The position numbers were made by a program, and so were the translations under genes. A model generated the notes under the pieces. That model was not told the DNA's origin. It saw only the letters and a list, made by a program, of their open reading frames with translations, and did no database searches. Shown in pieces: positions 8,701-12,258 of a DNA stretch of 12,258 nucleotides. Origin of the DNA: Candidatus Kuenenia stuttgartensis (lineage in GTDB: Bacteria; Planctomycetota; Planctomycetia; Isosphaerales; Isosphaeraceae); contig CAMCFM010000072.1 in assembly GCA_945874095.1 (NCBI GenBank), positions 1-12,258 of the forward strand. Direction: 5' to 3'. The stretch's first letter is position 1, and every line of letters starts with the position of its first letter.

Positions 8701-9421
8701 AGACAGATCCTTCCAACCCTGGTCGGCCTGATGCAACCACAATAAACTGGTTTGTTGGATCGATCCAAATGAATTCCATCTGGTCTGCGAATGGTCCAAC
8801 CTTTGATTTGGATGCACCCTTGATCGTTGTATCAAAGATCGAAATCCATTCGTTTTCACCAATCGCAACCGATTTCCCATCGTTAGCTAATGCAACAATC
8901 GGCCTCGTTGCCGATTTCATGGGACTTTTTTTGTTTTCAGCGACGACGGATTTGGATTTTAAAAGTTTCTCGGGAGGAACGAGACTGACAAGATTGGTTT
9001 CAACCGTTGGTGCATCACATTTGGCGCCTTGGCTGATCCATTCTTTGATTATCTGGATATCATGTGACTCAAGGGCTTTTAATTTTAATGGCATTCTCGG
9101 TTCAGCATCGGAAAGTAACACTTCGAGCAATCGGCTCTCATCAGGCTTTCCATCCACAATAATTTCTGAACGACCGGATTGTTTCCCACCAGAGCGAATT
9201 CTGGAATAGCTTGAAACACTAAAACCCATCGCCGGTTTTTGATCCGAGTGGCATCCCTGACAACGAAGCGCTAGAATTGGTGCAATATCTTTTACAAAAC
9301 TGATTCTGGACGGTATCTGTGGAGACTGTTTCACCTGCGCTGGTTCAGCTGTAAAACCTTGGTTCGCAAGTCCTGAAAAGGTTGCAAACCAAATCAGAGC
9401 GATGATATATGGATTTCTCAT
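5741..9421 (-). CDS. Secreted cytochrome c (PSCyt1) - seven-blade WD40 - PPC/Ig-like multidomain protein
   Basis: The frame is open from an ATG at 9517 (1258 aa). I prefer the ATG at 9421 (1226 aa): there the protein begins with a normal Sec signal (MRNPYIIALIWFATFSGLA, likely cut after FTA), a GAG lies 7 bases upstream, and overlap with the preceding gene is avoided. ATG 9451 is also possible. Numbering from 9517: CQGCH at 86-90 is a CxxCH haem site, with RMP (Met142) as the likely distal ligand and EWISQGA at 159-165, which is the PSCyt1 pattern. Seven WD40 blades follow at about 200-230, 244-277, 289-319, 331-362, 374-404, 418-452 and 464-494, several ending in DRT-x4-W. Then come a TIG-like stretch (about 528-612), PPC-like beta domains (about 634-733 and 815-1022) and two Ig/NEW3-like repeats (about 1030-1095, 1137-1243). 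It probably acts in the periplasm; partner and function are unknown. It is coupled to the YfhO-like gene by ATGA. Confidence 0.87.
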   Translation of the reverse strand: MRNPYIIALIWFATFSGLANQGFTAEPAQVKQSPQIPSRISFVKDIAPILALRCQGCHSDQKPAMGFSVSSYSRIRSGGKQSGRSEIIVDGKPDESRLLEVLLSDAEPRMPLKLKALESHDIQIIKEWISQGAKCDAPTVETNLVSLVPPEKLLKSKSVVAENKKSPMKSATRPIVALANDGKSVAIGENEWISIFDTTIKGASKSKVGPFADQMEFIWIDPTNQFIVVASGRPGLEGSVSLWNIKENKQVYRTVLHKDQILSMSVSPDSKQIATGSYDKSIAIVDLKSGRVESILKEHTEPVYSVSFGPTGSNRLASASGDRTVKTWDLKQKKRLETMSESTAELYSVAISNDGRVVYAGGVDRTIRAWDISAQPPKLIKSALAHDSAITKLIIWTDAKKTRTELISTSEDRTIRRWNTDPLKQIGESLKSADWVNSWSSNKSQFATGIYNGDVEISDWSGVSPKLVWKKPGGSDVGGSPDSLKPEPFRQASLGVPSPRIISSGRETVVTLNGLGVDRATKVWVEPQDIQVKIDPSNPSQPNIIKVRLNVPARLQYDLARIKLATPLGITPSQSIGISPTEIKTLDILDKTDIKDIPELSFGNVIQTTITAPGKIFRAKVEAKAGETVTISSMGKQIGSTLTPKIRLKTWDGKILGEAVSTDGRDVHASALSPIHGTVLVEVSDTQFSGGSGHFIVLKAGHEFFAESVWPVAKSVSSEMELKWNSNTKGTLKSETKTVQNRNMDRPATQILKAPNGWISDRSRSILNVKGPVVQKTQEIPLNGAGTGRFERMGQTDSFTFQSKKGRRQIIETFARRLGRDVDTSIEIVDSKGKPITAHQFRKVADTLVAFRDHTSTNKGIRLTQWADFQMGDYVLIHREIARIFTLPRNPDDDCLFFSDDSRMGFFGTTPEQHSMGRTVTKLEKITDEMESSTDPNLLLKIPYGNDDGGSSVSNDSFIEFNPPADGTYSVKVRETRGFYGPDAAYAVVVREPSPDFELQVSPMDWSISIESPKLVTASIKRLDGFDGPVDISTEGLPVGWKATSGVIESGQLSSDILIELPADPKTAINPSSTWKMVGSAKSDGKVIQKTVSGMNSGWVITPKSNIKMTTSASRVTITPGTISELTLIAERNEGFSGRIPIDVKNLPYGVRVLDIGLNGVLITEKQTQRKIRIYAEPWVKPQSRPFYAVGRAEGPGTSDSSGPVTLDVIATPSAKSEMQNASLSK

Positions 9422-9494
9422 TGGTTTTCTCAGCCTGAATTCGAGACGCATGAATCGATGTTTTCCAAATGGGGAGATTGGTTCGATTTCGGAA

Positions 9495-11966
9495 TCAGTG
9501 ATTGAAAAGAAATTCATCGCTTGTGAGAACGGCCCAGAAGAGGTCTTCGAGAGCAGCGCGTTTCATGGCTATTTTCTCGGAATCGGTTTTTGCAGCCGCA
9601 GTCGCAATTTTTAATTGGCGAACCAGTTCCGTCAGTTCCTGGTTTTCAGGAGCTCTGCTCAATGTCATCATGAACAGTTTTTGAATGATAGTTGCATCAT
9701 CCTGATTCATTTCAGCCCAGCGTTTAACAAGTCCGTTCTCAGCCTTAAGCTTGTTATTTAAGGTGGATCCGTTTGCAAGGTGCAATGCCTGGGCGACAGA
9801 CGGCTCGTTCGAGCGTTCGCACGAGCAGGTCGCAACACGTTCAGGCCGGCCAAATGCTGCCAGAAATCCATTTGCCACTTTGGTATCAGGCAATTGCATG
9901 GCTCGCCATTTTTCGGGAAATCCTGCAAACTCGGTCGGAACCTCCGTTACCTGACTGTAGACATCAAGCAAAACCTCAGCATTCAATCGCCTTGGAACGT
10001 TGTGTGAAAGATATTTGATGTCGGTCCCATTTCCACCAACGGGTGTGCTGGAACGAGCATAAACAGACGATTGCAAAATGGTTCTCAGGAGATGCCTGAT
10101 ATCAAATTGATGGGCGATAAAGTCCTTTTCAAGCCACTCCAGCAGGTCGGCATCCGAGGGCGGATTTGTAGCTCTGAGGTCATCTTCAGGATCGATCAAC
10201 CCGCGTCCGAATACTTTTTTCCAGACCCGATTGACGATGGCACGTGCGAATAAAGGGTTTTCCGGTGCGGTCATCCAATCGGCCAGTGCCTCGCGGCGAG
10301 ACCTGATATCATCGCTCGTAACCGATGCTCCGTCCAAGGGTTGAGGAGCCATTGGCTTACCCTTGCGAGGATGCATGATTTCACCCTCAGGCCGGTCGCT
10401 CACGATCACTTCGCCTGCTGAGGAACCGTCCTTGAGACCAACCCGGCTGAGCAAACTTGCAAAGCCGTAATATTGATCCTGAGTCCATTTCTCCATCGGA
10501 TGATTATGGCATCTTGCACATGTCATGGAGAGGCCAAGAAATGCAACGCTTGTCGTTTCCATGAGGTCTGTGGGATCGCGATGCAATACGAAATAATTCC
10601 CTTGTCCATTTTCCAGAGTCCCGCCCCGAGCGGTCAGGATTTCCCTTGAAAACTGATTCCAAGGCTTGTTTTGAGCCACGCTCTCACGAACAAATTGATA
10701 GAAAGACCACATCGCCGGAGATGGTAATTTATTGGATGAAACCAGTAGCAAATCCGACCACTGATAGGCCCAGTAATCGGTAGCTGCCTCAGATACCAGT
10801 AATCGCTCAATTTCTTTGTTCCGTTTGGAGCGATCTTTATCTGCCAGAAATTGAGAAAGTCGTTCAGAGGAAGGAAGTAATCCCGTGGTGTCGAGAGTGA
10901 CTCGCCTGAGCCATGCTGCATCTCCAGCATCAGGGGAAGGGGGGATTCCCAATGATTTCAATTTCGCCAGATTTAAATCGTCGATTTTATTGGTTCTGGG
11001 TGCGCTCGCAAAAATTTCTGGAGCGACATGCTCTTTTGATGGAACTGCCACTGGAACGACTGCCACTTGACTAGCGTACCAAACGGTCGCAAAAGCCTCG
11101 CCTGGTTGGTCGGCTTTGAATCGGCCGTCTTCATCCACCTTTAAAATGGTGTCGCTTGTGGTGCTGAATTTTGCCCATGAGGTGACATCTTCACTCGATT
11201 TGTCACTGTAAATGGCTCGAACGGTGACCTGGCCTGATTGCCCTGATTGAAACCGGGCGCGTTCGGGGGAAACTTCGAGCCGAACGACCTTTGGGGCGTT
11301 CTCGATCAAGCCTTTGGCGCCTTCTGAGATCCAGTCACGAAGGACCATGTAGTCACGAGTGTCAGGAGCCATCCGAACCCCTCCACCATGAGGTACAGCA
11401 CCAACGGCCTTCCATAAAATCAGGCTCTGTTCCGGGTGCCCTGGTACAAGCCGGCGGCCACTCGCCTGACGGGTCAAGGCATCGTAATCCACCTCTGGAG
11501 CATATCCGCGAAGGCTCAGACGAAATCCATTTTTACCCGCAGCTGAACCGTGACACGAACCCTGATTACAGCCTGTTTTGGTAATAACGGCCTGAACCTG
11601 ATTTTCAAATGACCAGGGCGTTTGCAAGTCTGCATTTTGAATACGAAGGGGAACAGAAAATTCACGCCCGTTATTTAGCTTGGCAATGATTTTTCCAGAT
11701 CCGTTATTGAGAGGGGTAACAATCGCCCCCGATTCGATTTTCCCCAGAGTTGAAGGCTCGATCCTCCATTCGGCATCTCGGGTCAGGTCGGCTGTGGCCA
11801 CTCCGGATGAATCCCTTTGAAGTAGTTGCACATGCTCGATCGACCGACCATTTTGAAATGCAATTTCAGGAGGCCAGATGGAGATCAAATCGACTGGTGC
11901 AGCAGCATGAATCTGCCCCATGTTCGCCAGCAGGATGATGACGGCGATGATCATTGAAATATTCAT
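9495..11966 (-). CDS. DUF1549/DUF1553 (PSCyt2/PSD1) secreted protein with Big2-like domain
   Basis: 823 residues with an N-terminal Sec signal (hydrophobic 4-16, likely cut after IHA/AAA near 19-23). In order: a beta-rich N-terminal part (24-110); a PSCyt1-like haem domain with CNQGSCH at 133-139 (a CX4CH spacing) and Met199 in VRMAPD as possible distal ligand, then DWISEGAKG; a Big2/Ig-like domain (about 228-309); DUF1549 (about 325-525) with AWLRRVTLDTTGLLPS at 351-366 and a second haem-type site CARCH at 483-487; DUF1553 (about 557-815) with NPLFARAIVNRVWKKVFGRG at 570-589, RRLNAEVLLDVYSQVTE at 659-675 and FGRPERVATCSCERSNEPS at 705-723. This is the full architecture typical of planctomycetes. 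Biochemical function is unknown; haem binding is predicted from motifs. It follows the DUF1501 gene by 58 bases, its usual partner. The ATG at 11966 gives the signal peptide; no strong Shine-Dalgarno is visible. Confidence 0.93.
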   Translation of the reverse strand: MNISMIIAVIILLANMGQIHAAAPVDLISIWPPEIAFQNGRSIEHVQLLQRDSSGVATADLTRDAEWRIEPSTLGKIESGAIVTPLNNGSGKIIAKLNNGREFSVPLRIQNADLQTPWSFENQVQAVITKTGCNQGSCHGSAAGKNGFRLSLRGYAPEVDYDALTRQASGRRLVPGHPEQSLILWKAVGAVPHGGGVRMAPDTRDYMVLRDWISEGAKGLIENAPKVVRLEVSPERARFQSGQSGQVTVRAIYSDKSSEDVTSWAKFSTTSDTILKVDEDGRFKADQPGEAFATVWYASQVAVVPVAVPSKEHVAPEIFASAPRTNKIDDLNLAKLKSLGIPPSPDAGDAAWLRRVTLDTTGLLPSSERLSQFLADKDRSKRNKEIERLLVSEAATDYWAYQWSDLLLVSSNKLPSPAMWSFYQFVRESVAQNKPWNQFSREILTARGGTLENGQGNYFVLHRDPTDLMETTSVAFLGLSMTCARCHNHPMEKWTQDQYYGFASLLSRVGLKDGSSAGEVIVSDRPEGEIMHPRKGKPMAPQPLDGASVTSDDIRSRREALADWMTAPENPLFARAIVNRVWKKVFGRGLIDPEDDLRATNPPSDADLLEWLEKDFIAHQFDIRHLLRTILQSSVYARSSTPVGGNGTDIKYLSHNVPRRLNAEVLLDVYSQVTEVPTEFAGFPEKWRAMQLPDTKVANGFLAAFGRPERVATCSCERSNEPSVAQALHLANGSTLNNKLKAENGLVKRWAEMNQDDATIIQKLFMMTLSRAPENQELTELVRQLKIATAAAKTDSEKIAMKRAALEDLFWAVLTSDEFLFNH

Positions 11967-12024
11967 GGGTAGCTCATGGAGGAATATTCAGGGTGCAGTG
12001 GCGGGGGTCGTGAGTTAGGACAGA
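11967..12024. other. 58-base gap between DUF1501 and DUF1549/DUF1553 genes
   Basis: The gap holds a palindromic GAATATTC (11982-11989) but no convincing stem-loop terminator or promoter, so read-through from the DUF1501 gene is likely. A strong Shine-Dalgarno is absent; a GAG lies 6 bases before the ATG. Confidence 0.5.
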
Positions 12025-12258
12025 TTAGCTGAAAAGCTCGCGGACAGGCTCTACGCCATGTTCTACAAGCCTGATTGGCCGATTCCCAGGACCGGTCAGT
12101 TCTGTGTCAAGGCTCATGCCTAAGGCTTCGTAAACCGTTGCAGCCACTTCACCTGTCGTCACAGGTCTGGTTTTGGGCGAGCCACCGATCTCGTCGGATT
12201 CGCCCACCACTTGACCGCCCTTGAATGGCCCTCCCGCAAAGAGAGAGGTCCAGACTCC
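12025..12258 (-). CDS. DUF1501 family protein, C-terminal 77 residues
   Basis: The frame runs to the right edge of the window without a start, so only the C-terminus is seen; a GTG at 12210 is internal. The visible part begins GVWTSLFAGGPFKGG and continues QVVGESDEIG, then PVTTGEVAATVYEALGM, GNRPIRLVEHGVEPVRELFS (shown in pieces). This matches the end of DUF1501 proteins, which have an alkaline-phosphatase/sulfatase-like fold: a 'GGxVxGxSDExG' strand, a 'P-x3-DLxATIxxxLG' helix and a closing 'GRPxRLxExGxPIxELF' strand. Family members commonly carry a Tat signal, which cannot be checked here. It lies directly upstream of the DUF1549/DUF1553 gene in the same direction, the standard planctomycete pairing. 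Function is unknown. Confidence 0.9.
   Translation of the reverse strand, partial: GVWTSLFAGGPFKGGQVVGESDEIGGSPKTRPVTTGEVAATVYEALGMSLDTELTGPGNRPIRLVEHGVEPVRELFS

Noticed and set aside
8769..9209. Plus-strand open frame of 146 codons
   Set aside because: Antisense to the cytochrome and first WD40 blades; its sequence shows no domain logic.
11963..11977. Minus-strand four-codon ORF (ATG at 11977) whose stop overlaps the start of the DUF1549/DUF1553 gene
   Set aside because: Could be a leader ORF, but it has no Shine-Dalgarno and is short enough to occur by chance.

Overview
The window looks like chromosomal DNA of a planctomycete (phylum Planctomycetota). The main reason is the right half, which carries a DUF1501 protein, a protein with DUF1549 and DUF1553 (also called PSCyt2 and PSD1), and a PSCyt1-type cytochrome c protein. 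These families are massively expanded in, and nearly diagnostic of, that phylum. The sequence alone does not allow a genus call. Coding density is very high: seven genes, two of them cut by the window edges, and no non-coding gap longer than about 75 bases. I see no tRNA, rRNA, CRISPR array, insertion sequence or integrase.

Left block (1-3453, plus strand): three genes joined by 4-base start/stop overlaps. They are the C-terminal part of an Hsp70/DnaK-like protein, MurQ (N-acetylmuramic acid 6-phosphate etherase), and a BadF/BadG-type sugar kinase of the N-acetylglucosamine kinase class. MurQ and the kinase together suggest salvage of peptidoglycan amino sugars: the kinase would phosphorylate MurNAc and/or GlcNAc, and MurQ would cleave the lactyl ether of MurNAc-6-P to give GlcNAc-6-P and D-lactate. 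The role of the Hsp70 in this operon is not known.

Right block (12258 down to 3444, minus strand): in transcription order, the end of a DUF1501 protein, an 823-residue secreted DUF1549/DUF1553 protein with two haem-type motifs and a Big2-like domain, a protein of about 1230-1260 residues (cytochrome c domain, seven WD40 blades, PPC-like and Ig-like modules), and a 766-residue polytopic YfhO-family membrane protein. The last two genes overlap by 4 bases. The DUF1501 + DUF1549/DUF1553 pair is standard in planctomycetes. Its extension by a cytochrome/WD40 protein translationally coupled to a GT-C-like YfhO protein is the least conventional part of the window and the best candidate for an undescribed envelope-associated module.

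The two blocks converge and their last genes overlap tail to tail by 10 bases (3444-3453), with no room for an intergenic terminator. G+C falls noticeably across the YfhO and WD40 genes compared with both flanks.
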